A DNA stretch of 64,000 bases from NCBI GenBank assembly GCA_002026015.1, contig MWOY01000107.1:1-64000 (forward strand), given 5' to 3'. The notes beneath the pieces are model-generated. The model made no database searches, was not told the origin of the DNA, and saw only the letters and a list, made by a program, of their open reading frames with translations. The first letter of the stretch is position 1. Every line of letters starts with the position of its first letter. This document shows, one piece after another, positions 35,852 to 45,467 of the stretch. The DNA is from Prochlorococcus sp. HOT208_60m_808G21. Lineage in GTDB: Bacteria; Cyanobacteriota; Cyanobacteriia; PCC-6307; Cyanobiaceae. Both the position numbers and the translations under genes were made by a program.

Positions 35852-36175
35852 ATGGGATTCTTTGAGTCAGACATCGTTCAAGAAGAAGCTAAAAAGCTTT
35901 TTACAGATTACCAAGAACTTATGAAACTTGGTTCTGATTATGGAAAATTTGACAGAGAAGGGAAAAAAATGTTTATAAAAAAAATGGAATCTCTTATGGA
36001 TCGATATAAGGTTTTTATGAAGAGATTTGAATTGTCTGAAGATTTTCAAGCAAAAATGACAGTAGAACAATTAAAGACACAGTTAAGTCAATTTGGGATT
36101 ACTCCTGATCAAATGTTTGATCAAATGAATAAAACCCTAATAAGAATGAAGGATGAACTTGATAAAACTTCTTAA
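35852..36175 (+). CDS. DUF1825 family protein
   Basis: A 107-residue protein from the ATG at 35852 (MGFFESDIVQEEAKKLF); a start 21 bases upstream lacks support. The sequence matches DUF1825, a small all-helical family conserved across cyanobacteria with no known function. It has a four-helix look (QELMKLGSDYGKFDREGKKMFIKKMESLMDRYKVFMKRFEL). tyrS follows 20 bp later, so the two are probably cotranscribed. Confidence 0.85.
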   Translation: MGFFESDIVQEEAKKLFTDYQELMKLGSDYGKFDREGKKMFIKKMESLMDRYKVFMKRFELSEDFQAKMTVEQLKTQLSQFGITPDQMFDQMNKTLIRMKDELDKTS

Positions 36176-36194
36176 ATCAAACTGTTAAAGCTTT

Positions 36195-37433
36195 ATGTCA
36201 GATAATTTAATATTGCCATCATGGCTGTCAAGAGGAATAGAAGAATATTTTCCAATTAAGGGAACAGATCAAACCTTTTCGGAGATAATTGATCATGCAA
36301 AAAAAAATAATAAAAAATTAAGGGTTAAACTAGGGATCGATCCAACTGGAACAGATATTCATCTTGGGCACAGCATATTGTTTAAAAAACTAAGGGCATT
36401 CCAAGATAATGGACATATTGCAGTTTTAATTATTGGAGATTTTACTGCTCAAATTGGAGACCCAACCGGGAAAAACAAAACAAGAGTTCAGTTATCGGAA
36501 AAACAAGTTAAGGATAATGCAAAAACATACTTAACTCAACTAGGGATGGGAAAGCCAGCTAATGAATCTATTTTAGATTTTGATTCAAAAGATAGAATAG
36601 AAATTAGATATAACAGTGAATGGTTAAAAGGATTAAATCTTAATTCGATAATTGAATTAATGGGTAGTGCAACAGTTAGTCAAATGCTTGCTAAGGAGGA
36701 ATTTAATAAAAGGTACACCTCTCAAGTCCCAATTGCTTTGCATGAATTTTTGTATCCACTACTACAAGGTTATGATTCCGTAGTTGTTCAATCAGATATT
36801 GAGCTTGGAGGTACAGATCAGAAATTTAATATTGCAATAGGAAGAGATCTTCAAAGGCATTTTAAACAAGACCCCCAGTTTGGTGTTCTGCTGCCAATTT
36901 TGACAGGTTTAGATGGAATTAAAAAGATGAGTAAATCTGAATTTAATACCGTCGGTTTAACTGAAGATTCTCTTTCAATGTATTCAAAATTAGAAAAAGT
37001 ACCCGATAATATAATACCTACTTATTTTGAATTACTTACTGAATTAGATTTAAGTTTTCTTGAAAGCTCAAATCCTCGTGAATTACAGAGAAGAATGGCT
37101 CTAGAAGTTACTACTTTATTCCATGGAGCTGAAGAAGCATTAAAGGCGCAATCAAACTGCGAAAAATTATTTCTTGGACACAAAGAAAAAGTTGGAGAAA
37201 TTCCAGAGATTTCTTTAAAAGAAGTTGTTTTTCCAGTAAAGATTTTTTACTTATTAAGTGCTCTAAAACTTTTCAAATCCAGCAGCGAATCCAAAAGATC
37301 TATTAAAGGTGGGGGTGTAAAAATTGATAGTCAGAAAGTAATAAATCCTGATTTAGTTTTTAATTCAAAAAATGATTTGGAAGGAAAAATTTTGCAAATT
37401 GGGAAAAAAATAATTAAGAGGTTTGAAAACTGA
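36195..37433 (+). CDS. tyrS: Tyrosyl-tRNA synthetase
   Basis: A 412-residue class Ic synthetase. The HIGH-type motif is HLGHS in [15 protein letters not shown], the KMSKS-type motif is KKMSKSEFN, and the tyrosine-binding region has [20 protein letters not shown]. The C-terminal S4 domain is about residue 345 on ([14 protein letters not shown]). pyrF begins within four bases of its stop. Confidence 0.96.
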   Translation: MSDNLILPSWLSRGIEEYFPIKGTDQTFSEIIDHAKKNNKKLRVKLGIDPTGTDIHLGHSILFKKLRAFQDNGHIAVLIIGDFTAQIGDPTGKNKTRVQLSEKQVKDNAKTYLTQLGMGKPANESILDFDSKDRIEIRYNSEWLKGLNLNSIIELMGSATVSQMLAKEEFNKRYTSQVPIALHEFLYPLLQGYDSVVVQSDIELGGTDQKFNIAIGRDLQRHFKQDPQFGVLLPILTGLDGIKKMSKSEFNTVGLTEDSLSMYSKLEKVPDNIIPTYFELLTELDLSFLESSNPRELQRRMALEVTTLFHGAEEALKAQSNCEKLFLGHKEKVGEIPEISLKEVVFPVKIFYLLSALKLFKSSSESKRSIKGGGVKIDSQKVINPDLVFNSKNDLEGKILQIGKKIIKRFEN

Positions 37434-37439
37434 AAATTG

Positions 37440-38168
37440 ATGAATAAAAGATTTAATTCAGAAGATAAAATAATTTTGGCAATGGATGGATTAGATGTAA
37501 GTCAAGCAAAATTACTTTTGGAAAAATGTCCTAGTATTAAATGGGTGAAAGTTGGTTTAGAGCTTTTTGTTAGGGAAGGCCCAAGAGTTATTGAAATATT
37601 AAAAGAATTAAATAAAAAAATTTTTTTAGACTTAAAATTTCATGACATTCCAAATACCATGCGTGCTGCATGTTACCAAGTTTCAAAATTAGGGGTTGAT
37701 ATAATTTCTATTCATGCTTCAGCAGGTCTAAAAGCTCTTAAGGATTCAAAAAAAGCATCTTTAGAAGGAGCTTCCTCAGTCAGTTTAAAACCTCCATTAG
37801 TTGTAGGAATAACTGTTTTAACAAGCTTTTCTCTTAAAGATTTTCAAACTGATCTTGATAGAAATAATTCAATTGAAGAAAATGTATTGAGACTTGCAAA
37901 GTTGTCTTTTAATGCCGGATTAGATGGATGTGTTTGTTCCCCTTGGGAGGTAAAAATGTTGAGATCTATTTATAATGATAATTTTGAACTTATTACACCA
38001 GGTATCAGATTAAATATTGACAATAAAGATGATCAAAATAGAATTATGACTCCCCATGAAGCTATAGATAATGGAGCTTCAAAGTTAGTCATTGGTAGAT
38101 CAATATCAAAAGCTGTAGATCCTAATAAAGCTCTAAGAGAAATATTTAAATCTATTAATTCTGATTAA
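37440..38168 (+). CDS. pyrF: Orotidine 5'-phosphate decarboxylase
   Basis: A 242-residue TIM-barrel decarboxylase that makes UMP. Seen: [32 protein letters not shown] (catalytic Lys/Asp) and the phosphate-binding [15 protein letters not shown]. The ATG at 37440 follows the tyrS stop by six bases; a TTG at 37437 is also possible. Convergent with plsY, overlapping by 14 bases. Confidence 0.95.
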   Translation: MNKRFNSEDKIILAMDGLDVSQAKLLLEKCPSIKWVKVGLELFVREGPRVIEILKELNKKIFLDLKFHDIPNTMRAACYQVSKLGVDIISIHASAGLKALKDSKKASLEGASSVSLKPPLVVGITVLTSFSLKDFQTDLDRNNSIEENVLRLAKLSFNAGLDGCVCSPWEVKMLRSIYNDNFELITPGIRLNIDNKDDQNRIMTPHEAIDNGASKLVIGRSISKAVDPNKALREIFKSINSD

Positions 38169-38745
38169 TTTTTGATTCTTCTCCCTTAAGTAATCTTGTT
38201 ATGTTTGTTCTATGTTTCCAGATTACTAATAATGCCACAATTAAACTTATAAAAAAGTATGAGTGCATAAATTTACCTAGGTAAAAAAACATAAAAATAG
38301 GAAGTAAGATTGCAGCTGAAATACTGGATAAAGAGACAAACTTAGTTTTTGTTAGGACTATTAAAAAAATGCCAAGAGATGCGAGTCCAACTTTCCAAGA
38401 AAGAGCTAAAAACATACCTAATCCAGTCGCAACAGCTTTCCCACCTTTACCTCTAAGCCATATTGGCCAAATATGTCCTGAGATAGCGGATATTCCTGCT
38501 ATTACCTCTATTAATCCTTGATCTGTATATTGTTGAGCAATTTTTACTGCAATAAGGCCTTTCCCAACGTCAATGATAAATACAAAAAGTGCTGGCCATT
38601 TCCCAACATTTCTTAAGACATTTGTGGCTCCTGTAGATCCAGAACCTATAGTTCTTAGATCTATATTTTTGAGATATTTCCCAATTAAAAAACCTGTCGG
38701 AAGTGATCCTAAAAGATAACTTGTAAAAATTATTAAGATGTTCAT
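38155..38745 (-). CDS. plsY: Acyl-phosphate glycerol 3-phosphate acyltransferase
   Basis: A 196-residue five-helix membrane enzyme that makes lysophosphatidate from acyl-phosphate. The PlsY motifs are intact: [13 protein letters not shown] near the start, [12 protein letters not shown] (phosphate loop) and [12 protein letters not shown]. Downstream of the DUF3086 gene by five bases on the same strand. Its end overlaps the pyrF 3' end by 14 bases. Confidence 0.95.
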   Translation of the reverse strand: MNILIIFTSYLLGSLPTGFLIGKYLKNIDLRTIGSGSTGATNVLRNVGKWPALFVFIIDVGKGLIAVKIAQQYTDQGLIEVIAGISAISGHIWPIWLRGKGGKAVATGLGMFLALSWKVGLASLGIFLIVLTKTKFVSLSSISAAILLPIFMFFYLGKFMHSYFFISLIVALLVIWKHRTNITRLLKGEESKINQN

Positions 38746-38750
38746 AAAGC

Positions 38751-39761
38751 TTAGTTTAGTTCAAGATCATCGTAAATTTCATTATCTGAACCAGCAAATG
38801 CAACCCATAAAGGGAATTGAAGTATTGGAATTTCAACAGAGGTTTCTGCTGCATCAATAATAATAAATGGCAATTCTTCATTGGCTTCTAATCTATCAGC
38901 TCTTTCGATGACACCTTCAGGCCTTTCAAAAAGAACAATCCCACTATTTGGTCCAAAGTCATCCCTTGTGAGACCAAGTGAATCTTGAAGAATTCTTCTC
39001 CATTCACCTAATCGTTCAGGCTGCGAAGCTAAAATAAGAGTCTGAAACTGATCTCCATATAATTCGCCAAGAATAGATATTAAACCTGCTGATAACAAGG
39101 CATTTTTTTGTCGAGATCCTCTACTTTCAAGAGAACCTCTTCCGCCCATGTTAAAGAACCAATCATCCATAATTTCTATATCTGATGAATCAAGACTTCG
39201 TCTTAATTTCCAAGGTTCTGCATAAAAGTCAGGTTGTTCTTTGAAACTTGTAAAGCAACTTTTTATGATCTCTTCATCTGGCTTAAATGTTTCAGAAAGA
39301 GCAGGAACATTAACTATATTATTTGTGCTAATGTTTTGCTTTTTCTCATCAAGGGGAGAAGGCTTTACGATTATTGGTTGAGAAACTAATTCAAGTTTCT
39401 CTACGTTTTGTGAAAGATTTTGCAAAGCTCCAGTTAAGTACTCTTGAAAGCCTTTAACTCTTTTAGCAATATTATCTGACTGTCCTTTAAAATTTGACTC
39501 AATATCCTTTTCTATTTCATTTTTTTTAGTTTCTAACTCCTTTATTTCTTTAACTAAAGAGTCTTTTTTTGAAACGAGATCTCTAAAAATTTCATTGGAA
39601 ATTTCATCAAAAGATTTAGTTGATTTATCGTTTTTTGGTGTAATTTTTTTATTTTGCGTTGTATTTTTTTTACTAATTTGTTTGGTTTTATCATCTGAAA
39701 TTGACTTATCTAGTATTAATTCCTTTTCAGGATTATTGTCGGAAATTTCTGTATTGGTCAT
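38751..39761 (-). CDS. DUF3086 family protein
   Basis: A 336-residue soluble protein. The N-terminal 90 residues are Lys/Glu/Ser/Asn-rich and partly coiled coil ([28 protein letters not shown]). The C-terminal half (from about residue 180: [30 protein letters not shown]) is the DUF3086 domain, conserved in cyanobacteria and of unknown function. It ends in an acidic tail. Five bases before plsY on the same strand. Confidence 0.85.
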   Translation of the reverse strand: MTNTEISDNNPEKELILDKSISDDKTKQISKKNTTQNKKITPKNDKSTKSFDEISNEIFRDLVSKKDSLVKEIKELETKKNEIEKDIESNFKGQSDNIAKRVKGFQEYLTGALQNLSQNVEKLELVSQPIIVKPSPLDEKKQNISTNNIVNVPALSETFKPDEEIIKSCFTSFKEQPDFYAEPWKLRRSLDSSDIEIMDDWFFNMGGRGSLESRGSRQKNALLSAGLISILGELYGDQFQTLILASQPERLGEWRRILQDSLGLTRDDFGPNSGIVLFERPEGVIERADRLEANEELPFIIIDAAETSVEIPILQFPLWVAFAGSDNEIYDDLELN

Positions 39762-39796
39762 TTAAATAATTTTGATGATTAGGCTAAGTCTGAATT

Positions 39797-40213
39797 TTAA
39801 GAATTTTTAATTTCCAGGGATTCAACTTTTTTTATGAGTTCATCTTTTAATTGCTTTGGATTAAATAAAATTGGTAACAAATGAGGACTTGACTTTTCTC
39901 TAAAATAAAAAATACCTGGGATTATAGGGAAAAAGAATTTCCATGATATCCAGTTCTTGAATGGAAAAGTTCTGATTTCTTTCCCTAATTGTAAAACGAT
40001 AAAATCATCATTTGTTATTTTTATTCTTAAGGTGAATGACTGAAGTAATAAAAAAAAGCTAAAAGAAGCAAAAACTATTGTTGGCAAAGAACCAATATTC
40101 AAAAACAAAAGCATAAAACTTAAAACTATTAGAATGATTGGCAACTTAAATGAAGGAGATATTATTACTGGTTCTTCTTTTTTTGGTTTAGTATTAAACA
40201 TAGTATTATCCAA
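39797..40213 (-). CDS. DUF3119 family membrane protein
   Basis: A 138-residue protein with two hydrophobic helices at residues about 25-65 (LPIILIVLSFMLLFLN and VFASFSFFLLL) followed by a PH-like strand-rich part. This is the cyanobacterial/plastid DUF3119. No function known. It overlaps the MlaE-type permease gene by eight bases on the same strand, which suggests a shared role at the envelope. Confidence 0.82.
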   Translation of the reverse strand: MDNTMFNTKPKKEEPVIISPSFKLPIILIVLSFMLLFLNIGSLPTIVFASFSFFLLLQSFTLRIKITNDDFIVLQLGKEIRTFPFKNWISWKFFFPIIPGIFYFREKSSPHLLPILFNPKQLKDELIKKVESLEIKNS

Positions 40214-40961
40214 ATAAAATTTGCGTTAGTAATACATCCATTAAAGATACAGTAACGAGTGTCATTACAACTGCACCTGTTGTACTTGTTCCAACTTCTT
40301 TTGGACCTCCTTTAGTTGTGAGTCCATATCCACAAGCAATGATTGAAATAAGTAATCCGAACACTACAGATTTTATTAACATTGAACTTAAGTCTGTACT
40401 TGTTAAACTCACATTACCCGATCTTACAGAAGTCCAAAAAACTATTGGAGGAACTTTATAAAAAATTGTGCTCCAAATTTGTCCACTCCATAAAGCTACA
40501 GATAAAAACAAAAGACACTGTATTGGAGACATTATTACCATCGATAGTAACCTTGGGACTACCAAATATTGGACTGGTTCGGTCCTTAACATTGTTATTG
40601 CCTCAATTTGTTCTGTGACTTTCATAGTGCCCAGTTGAGCTGCATAGGCAGTGGCAACCTTTCCAGTCATTAAAGTAGCAGTTAAAAGAGGAGCCATTTC
40701 TCTGGCCATGCCTACTGCTAATAAACCTCCAATTTCACTTGAAACCCCCATACTTGTAAGTTGTGATGCAACTTGAATATTAAAAACTGTACCTGCAGCA
40801 ATTCCTGTAATTAATACAATTAATAAACTGCCAGGACCTGACTCCATAAGTTGGTCAAAGAGATCATTTTTGGAAATTTTACCCTTAAAGATAAAATTAA
40901 TTGCTTGCCCACCAATGATTAAGCTGCTTATAAGTCTTTTGAAAAAATTAAGGTAATACAT
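40206..40961 (-). CDS. MlaE/YrbE-type lipid ABC transporter permease
   Basis: A 251-residue permease of the MlaE family. Seen: an early amphipathic helix, then GSLLIVLITGIAAGTVFNIQVASQL, the highly conserved AREMAPLLTATLMTGKVATAYAAQLGTMKVTEQIEA, and GLTTKGGPKEVG. In Gram-negatives MlaE works with MlaF ATPase and MlaD to move lipids between membranes; homologues in plants are TGD1. Partners are not adjacent here. Overlaps the DUF3119 gene. Confidence 0.88.
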   Translation of the reverse strand: MYYLNFFKRLISSLIIGGQAINFIFKGKISKNDLFDQLMESGPGSLLIVLITGIAAGTVFNIQVASQLTSMGVSSEIGGLLAVGMAREMAPLLTATLMTGKVATAYAAQLGTMKVTEQIEAITMLRTEPVQYLVVPRLLSMVIMSPIQCLLFLSVALWSGQIWSTIFYKVPPIVFWTSVRSGNVSLTSTDLSSMLIKSVVFGLLISIIACGYGLTTKGGPKEVGTSTTGAVVMTLVTVSLMDVLLTQILFG

Positions 40962-40970
40962 ATCTTTATA

Positions 40971-42368
40971 TTAGTTTGTAATTAATTTCCGATCCCATTT
41001 TCTCATGATTAAAAGACCAATTATTACCAATATTGAGGGTATAAAACCAATACATAATCTAATAGTTAATTGTGCTGAGTAGCATTGTTCAATAATATTT
41101 AGACCATCTTTATCAACAAAGCATGATTGATAACCTGATAAATACAATAAAAATCCTAATAATTGAACACTAAATGCGATACCAATCTTCTGAATAAGTA
41201 CCATCCAAGCAGTATATAGTCCTGCCGGCTTCTCTGGATCTTCGTCTATTGCATCAGGAAGTAGTGACCAAGGGATAAGAAAAGCTGTTGAAGCTCCAAT
41301 GCCAATAAGACAGATTATAAAAATTAAAAGAATGAACAGAAATATGTTGCCGGCATTTAGGAATAAACTATCTCCAACTTCTGAAATTTTTGATAATGAA
41401 GGTAAAAATAATGCTGCCGTGCATGAAATAATCCACATAATCCCTCCATAGTTTAAAGCTGAAATCCTGTTTAATTTATTTGATACTCTGGTCCATATTT
41501 GTAGACCCACTAAAGCGCTAATTTGGAAAGGAATCGGGATCCACTTCGCGATATAAGTTGGTACATTCAGTACATCCTCTACATAGATTAACGCTACTGT
41601 TTGCATCAATTGTAAGGCGCACCAGAGAAGAATATAAAGCGTGATAACTTTTAGAAATTTTTTATTTCTGAAGATCCTTTTGAATTGAAGTGTTATGGCT
41701 TCAACTTTTCCTGAAGGCCTTCTTGCTTTTTTGGCGAATGGAGCCAATCCCCAACAAGAAATTAATGTTGCAGTAACTGCAATACATCCGCTTATTTTAC
41801 CCATTAAAAAATATTCATTATTTGCTGATCCTTCAGAACCCAATACAACTCCAGCAATTATTAAACCAGTTAGTCCTGCAATTATTGACCCAGTAAATCT
41901 AGATGCGTTTAGTCTTGTTCTTATTGCTGTTTTTTCAGATATTTCAGTAGATAGAGCTGCAAAAGGAAGATTAATACTTGTATAAGCAGTCATTACGACT
42001 ATAGAAATTATGGCATAGTAAATAGTCTTGGTTAGCACGGAGCCAGTGGGGGTCCACCATATCGCAGCTAAAGAAAAACCAAGAGGAATAGACGCTACTA
42101 CCATCCAGGGGATTCTAGGCCCCCATCTTGATTTAGTACGATCACTTAACCATCCAATTAACGGGTCATTTACTGCATCCCATATCTTTATCAACATTAA
42201 TAATGAACCTGCAATTATTACTGGTAAACCAGCAGAAATAAAAAATTTAAACAGAAAAAAACCAAATTGCGTCGCCACTAAACCTGTGCCTGCATCTCCT
42301 AGCCCATAAGAGAACATTAATCTTGTTGTTGATCTAGTATTATTTTTTTTCGAGTGTGAATTTTCCAA
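40971..42368 (-). CDS. MFS/GPH-family transporter
   Basis: A 465-residue 12-helix carrier of the glycoside-pentoside-hexuronide (GPH) type. The N-terminal signature MFSYGLGDAGTGLVATQFGFFLFKF and the loop DAVNDPLIGWLSDRTKSRWGPRIPW are typical of that group. The second conserved loop near residue 230 (KKARRP) is short. GPH carriers move sugars or related compounds with Na+ or H+; the substrate here is unknown. Ten bases before the MlaE-type gene on the same strand. Confidence 0.85.
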   Translation of the reverse strand: MENSHSKKNNTRSTTRLMFSYGLGDAGTGLVATQFGFFLFKFFISAGLPVIIAGSLLMLIKIWDAVNDPLIGWLSDRTKSRWGPRIPWMVVASIPLGFSLAAIWWTPTGSVLTKTIYYAIISIVVMTAYTSINLPFAALSTEISEKTAIRTRLNASRFTGSIIAGLTGLIIAGVVLGSEGSANNEYFLMGKISGCIAVTATLISCWGLAPFAKKARRPSGKVEAITLQFKRIFRNKKFLKVITLYILLWCALQLMQTVALIYVEDVLNVPTYIAKWIPIPFQISALVGLQIWTRVSNKLNRISALNYGGIMWIISCTAALFLPSLSKISEVGDSLFLNAGNIFLFILLIFIICLIGIGASTAFLIPWSLLPDAIDEDPEKPAGLYTAWMVLIQKIGIAFSVQLLGFLLYLSGYQSCFVDKDGLNIIEQCYSAQLTIRLCIGFIPSILVIIGLLIMRKWDRKLITN

Positions 42369-42429
42369 TCTTTTTGCTTTGTTGATTGTTTGATAATGTA
42401 TTATTGCAATGGTAATTCTATTACTTAAT

Positions 42430-42500
42430 GCGGGCGTGGTTTAGTGGTAAAACCTCAGCCTTCCAAGCTGAAGATGCGGGTTCGATTCCCGCCGCCCGCT
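42430..42500 (+). tRNA. tRNA-Gly (TCC)
   Basis: Cloverleaf: 7-bp acceptor GCGGGCG / CGCCCGC with discriminator T, D arm GTTT...AAAC, anticodon stem TCAGC / GCTGA, loop CTTCCAA with anticodon TCC (UCC, reads GGA/GGG), T arm GCGGG TTCGATT CCCGC. CCA is not encoded. Its last base lies next to the stop codon of the convergent debranching enzyme gene. Confidence 0.96.
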
Positions 42501-44534
42501 TTAGAATAAATTATTTTTTGCCCCAAATACTTCTTCTGAAATGATTAATAAAGAGCTTCTACTCTTTATTGAAACAAATTTTTCGTTGATAGTTAAGGGT
42601 TCAAAAATCTCAGACATGCTAGTGTCAATAACTTTCAACCAATTATATTTACATTTCGGCAAGGGGAAATCGATACTTTTTGAATATGCATTTAAACCAA
42701 TCCAGACCAGCGGATTAGTAATGCCTTTGTTTATGCTAAAAGCAACTGTGTGAGACCAACTGCTCCAATCGGGATTATCTAACTTTGTCCCATGCCAATG
42801 ATATGTTGGAAGATTTTCTTTAGTTTTATTATTAGGGAAGAATGATGGATTAAAAATGTTTATTAGTTTTTTTCTGATTTTTATAACGTATTTAAAATAT
42901 TCTAATATTTCCAAATCTTGTTGACTATGTTCCCAATTCATCCAGCCCAATAAATTATCTTGGCACCAAGAATTATTGTTACCGCCTTGTGATCTTCCTA
43001 TCTCATCACCCATAAGTATCATTGGAACACCTTTAGAGATAAGTAAACTAAGAATAAGATTTTTTTGTTGTCTTTTTCTTAAATCATTTATTAATAAGTT
43101 TGTAGTTGGTCCCTCTATACTATGATTCCAGGAATTGTTATGGTTATCACCATCTCTGTTTTGCTCTCTGTTGGCAAAATTATGTTTTCTATTGAAGGTA
43201 ACTAAATCTTTTAGAGTGAATCCATCATGTGAAGTAATAAAGTTTATTGATTTTGGAAAAATAGTATCTTCTTTATAAATCGATGGAGAACCTTTGATTT
43301 TATCGCTCATATTCCAAGCTGTATCTTTATCCCCCTTCCAAAATCTTCGCAAATCATCTCTAAAATGACCATTCCAAGTGAAAGTATTTTTAGATGGAAA
43401 ATCCCCTAATTTATATAAACCACCACAATCCCATGGCTCACTAATAAACTTTATATCAACAAGTTCTGGTTCACACTCTATATCTTCAAAAATTGGAGGA
43501 TTATCTAGTGGCGAGAGATTTTCTCCTCTTGATAGGGCAATACCTAAATCAAATCTAAAACCATCTACTCCAAATTCACTCGCCCAACACTTTAATGATT
43601 CAATTATTAGTTTTCTAACTAATCCTCTGTTTGCTGCAATAGTATTCCCACAACCAGATACGTCCTGATAATTTTTATCTTTTCCAATAAAGTAATAAAG
43701 GTTTTCATCTATACCTTTCCAACATATCGCAGGCCCTTTGTAATCTCCTTCAGAAGTGTGGTTGTATACGACATCTAAAATAACTTCAATTTCTGCCTTA
43801 TGACACTCCTCTACTAATTTTCTAAATTCCTCTCTATTCTTTTCAGCTGATTCATTCGAAAGGTATTCAAAATGGGGAGTAAACCAATTAATTGGACTAT
43901 AACCCCAAAAATTCTCTAAACCATTTGGTGCATCAGTTGGATCAAAACAAAAAATTGGAAGTAATTCGATTGAGGTAATTCCCAGTTCTTTGAGATATGG
44001 AATTTTTTTTAAAAATTTCTTAAAACAACTTTCAGTTTCATCAGTTGATTCAGTAAAGGATTTGATATGGAGTTCATAAATAATTGTTTCTTCCCAAGAA
44101 TGTTTCGGTCTTGGATAGTCTTTAAAATTAAATAATTTTCTATCGCAAACAACGCTTTTAAGACAAGAATTAATATTTTCTTGCGTTTTTAATGCATTTT
44201 CTCTTTTATAACTTCCCCACCCAGTTATACCCCTTGAACATGGATCGAGTAATACTTTTTTTTCATAGTTATTGTTGATCGCATTACTTTTTTGTTTTAC
44301 TCTAAAAGCATAAATACAACCTTCATTTAGATTTTTTACCTCCGCATGCCAGTAGGGACCTGTATTATGATTCTGATCTAGTTTCAATATACTTTTTGGG
44401 GAAATAGAGCCCTCTTTTTCAAACAATAAGATTTCTACATATTCTGCATTTGTGGCTACTAGGGAAAAATTAACCCCTTGTGAAGTTAGAGAACTTCCTA
44501 AGGGAAATGGTTTACCTTTATTGATATGAGTCAC
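42501..44534 (-). CDS. glgX: Glycogen debranching enzyme (isoamylase/GlgX type)
   Basis: A 677-residue GH13 enzyme that cleaves alpha-1,6 branches. Seen: N-terminal CBM48-like domain (PLGSSLTSQGVNFSLVATNA), then DVVYNHTSEG, the nucleophile in GFRFDLG, the general acid in FISEPWDCGG, and FITSHDGFTLKDLV. The order and spacing are standard for isoamylase/GlgX. Marine picocyanobacteria store glycogen, so a role in night-time breakdown is likely. Ends exactly next to tRNA-Gly. Confidence 0.92.
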   Translation of the reverse strand: MTHINKGKPFPLGSSLTSQGVNFSLVATNAEYVEILLFEKEGSISPKSILKLDQNHNTGPYWHAEVKNLNEGCIYAFRVKQKSNAINNNYEKKVLLDPCSRGITGWGSYKRENALKTQENINSCLKSVVCDRKLFNFKDYPRPKHSWEETIIYELHIKSFTESTDETESCFKKFLKKIPYLKELGITSIELLPIFCFDPTDAPNGLENFWGYSPINWFTPHFEYLSNESAEKNREEFRKLVEECHKAEIEVILDVVYNHTSEGDYKGPAICWKGIDENLYYFIGKDKNYQDVSGCGNTIAANRGLVRKLIIESLKCWASEFGVDGFRFDLGIALSRGENLSPLDNPPIFEDIECEPELVDIKFISEPWDCGGLYKLGDFPSKNTFTWNGHFRDDLRRFWKGDKDTAWNMSDKIKGSPSIYKEDTIFPKSINFITSHDGFTLKDLVTFNRKHNFANREQNRDGDNHNNSWNHSIEGPTTNLLINDLRKRQQKNLILSLLISKGVPMILMGDEIGRSQGGNNNSWCQDNLLGWMNWEHSQQDLEILEYFKYVIKIRKKLINIFNPSFFPNNKTKENLPTYHWHGTKLDNPDWSSWSHTVAFSINKGITNPLVWIGLNAYSKSIDFPLPKCKYNWLKVIDTSMSEIFEPLTINEKFVSIKSRSSLLIISEEVFGAKNNLF

Positions 44535-44689
44535 TTTCTCTTTATCATTGATTGATTAAATATTGGGATAATTTATTCAAATTACTGATATTAGAATAAT
44601 AGATACAAAATTAAGAAAAAAACTAAAATTTAAGGTTTCACTAATCAACTTTATTAGATTTTGAGATTATTAATTTTTTCCCATTTATG

Positions 44690-44797
44690 TCAATTTATCC
44701 ATCCATCTCCTTTTGAATTAAACGATTTATAGAAAAAGTCTGATAATGATAAAACTAGATTTTTCTTGATTTCAAAATACAAATTATGATTTTTCAT
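44690..44797 (-). CDS. Candidate 35-residue small protein
   Basis: A frame of 35 codons plus stop starting ATG at 44797, giving MKNHNLYFEIKKNLV... and ending in KGDGWIN. It contains Trp, Gly and Asp near the end and an aromatic-rich middle (SDFFYKSF), unlike random AT-rich DNA which yields mostly K, N, I, F, L. It is upstream of glgX on the same strand by 155 bp. No ribosome-binding site is clear. Unrecognised. Confidence 0.35.
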   Translation of the reverse strand: MKNHNLYFEIKKNLVLSLSDFFYKSFNSKGDGWIN

Positions 44798-44863
44798 GTG
44801 ATGAGAAGGAAATATATCTGAAAATTAATAAAAAATTATAAATAGCTCAAATTCTTAAATTCA

Positions 44864-44888
44864 CCCCCCTTTAACGTTTCCCCCCTTT
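44864..44888. repeat. Direct repeat of CCCCCCTTT, 16-bp period
   Basis: CCCCCCTTT at 44864-44872 and again at 44880-44888 with AACGTTT between. Runs of six C residues are very rare in this AT-rich DNA. A similar C6 run occurs on the minus strand at 3666-3661. It could be a protein-binding site or part of an RNA. Confidence 0.5.
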
Positions 44889-45099
44889 GCTAAATGTAGT
44901 TAGATTTTTAATGCTAAATCAAGTGCTACCAATGCTTTTTGCTGTTCTCTAAATGGAAAGGATATTTTTTATTAATGAAAAAACGCGGCGACAAAAAATA
45001 AATAATGTTGCAAAAAATGTCCCTAAAATTTGTATAAAGCTTTGCGCCGCCGGCATTTTCGGTTGCCGTATTTGTATTTGCTCCATATGATGTGAAAGT

Positions 45100-45117
45100 T
45101 CGAGGTTTAAAACTCGA
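45100..45117. promoter_or_regulatory. Inverted repeat upstream of hupB
   Basis: TCGAG and CTCGA flank an AT-rich 8-nt spacer, making a near-palindrome 41 bp before the hupB start. The position fits an operator or the 5' part of a promoter for the HU gene. No factor can be named. Confidence 0.35.
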
Positions 45118-45158
45118 TTTAAATCTTTTTTTAACCCTTAGCTTTAATTTAAATTTCA

Positions 45159-45434
45159 ATGAACAAAGCTGATTTAGTAAACCTTGTAGCAGCTCGTACA
45201 GAGCTCACAAAAACGGATGTTTCTTTAGTTGTTGATGCAGCTATTGAAACTATTGTTGATTCAGTAGTGGAAGGCAAAAAAGTCTCTTTACTAGGATTTG
45301 GTTCTTTTGAACCAAGAGATCGTTCTGCAAGACAGGGATTAAACCCTAAGACAGGCGAAAAAATAGCAATACCCTCTAAAAGAGTTCCAACATTCTCTGC
45401 AGGTAAACTTTTTAAGGATAGAGTTCAAGGGTAA
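45159..45434 (+). CDS. hupB: DNA-binding protein HU
   Basis: A 91-residue nucleoid protein. The HU signature is complete: MNKADLVNLVAART, VSLLGFGSFEPRDRSARQGLNPKTGEKIAIP (DNA-binding arm) and FSAGKLFKDRV. HU binds and bends DNA as a dimer. Upstream is a long spacer with a candidate operator; a weak hairpin with T-run follows at about 45468-45493. Confidence 0.97.
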   Translation: MNKADLVNLVAARTELTKTDVSLVVDAAIETIVDSVVEGKKVSLLGFGSFEPRDRSARQGLNPKTGEKIAIPSKRVPTFSAGKLFKDRVQG

Positions 45435-45467
45435 TCTTTTTAATCTATTTCTTTCTTATAATCAAAA

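Larger units (their letters stand above)
44535..45158. other. Long intergenic region between glgX and hupB
   Basis: 624 bp, very AT-rich except for two spots. It holds: a 35-codon frame on the minus strand (44690-44797); a direct repeat of CCCCCCTTT with 16-bp period (44864-44872 and 44880-44888); a stretch at 44880-44930 similar to the leader of the 3291-3605 gene; a G/C-rich part at 44985-45068 with complementary GCGGCG and CGCCGC; and an inverted repeat at 45100-45117. A 77-codon minus frame (44926-45159) and a 46-codon plus frame (about 44952-45092) overlap here and neither looks convincing. A non-coding RNA is plausible. Confidence 0.5.

Noticed and set aside
44952..45092. 46-codon plus-strand frame in the glgX-hupB gap
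   Set aside because: Cys/Ile-rich end with no clear pattern and overlap with the possible RNA structure; not supported without conservation.
44926..45159. 77-codon minus-strand frame upstream of hupB
   Set aside because: It lies across the hupB control region, has no recognisable domain, and its basic start reflects AT-rich antisense of the hupB leader.
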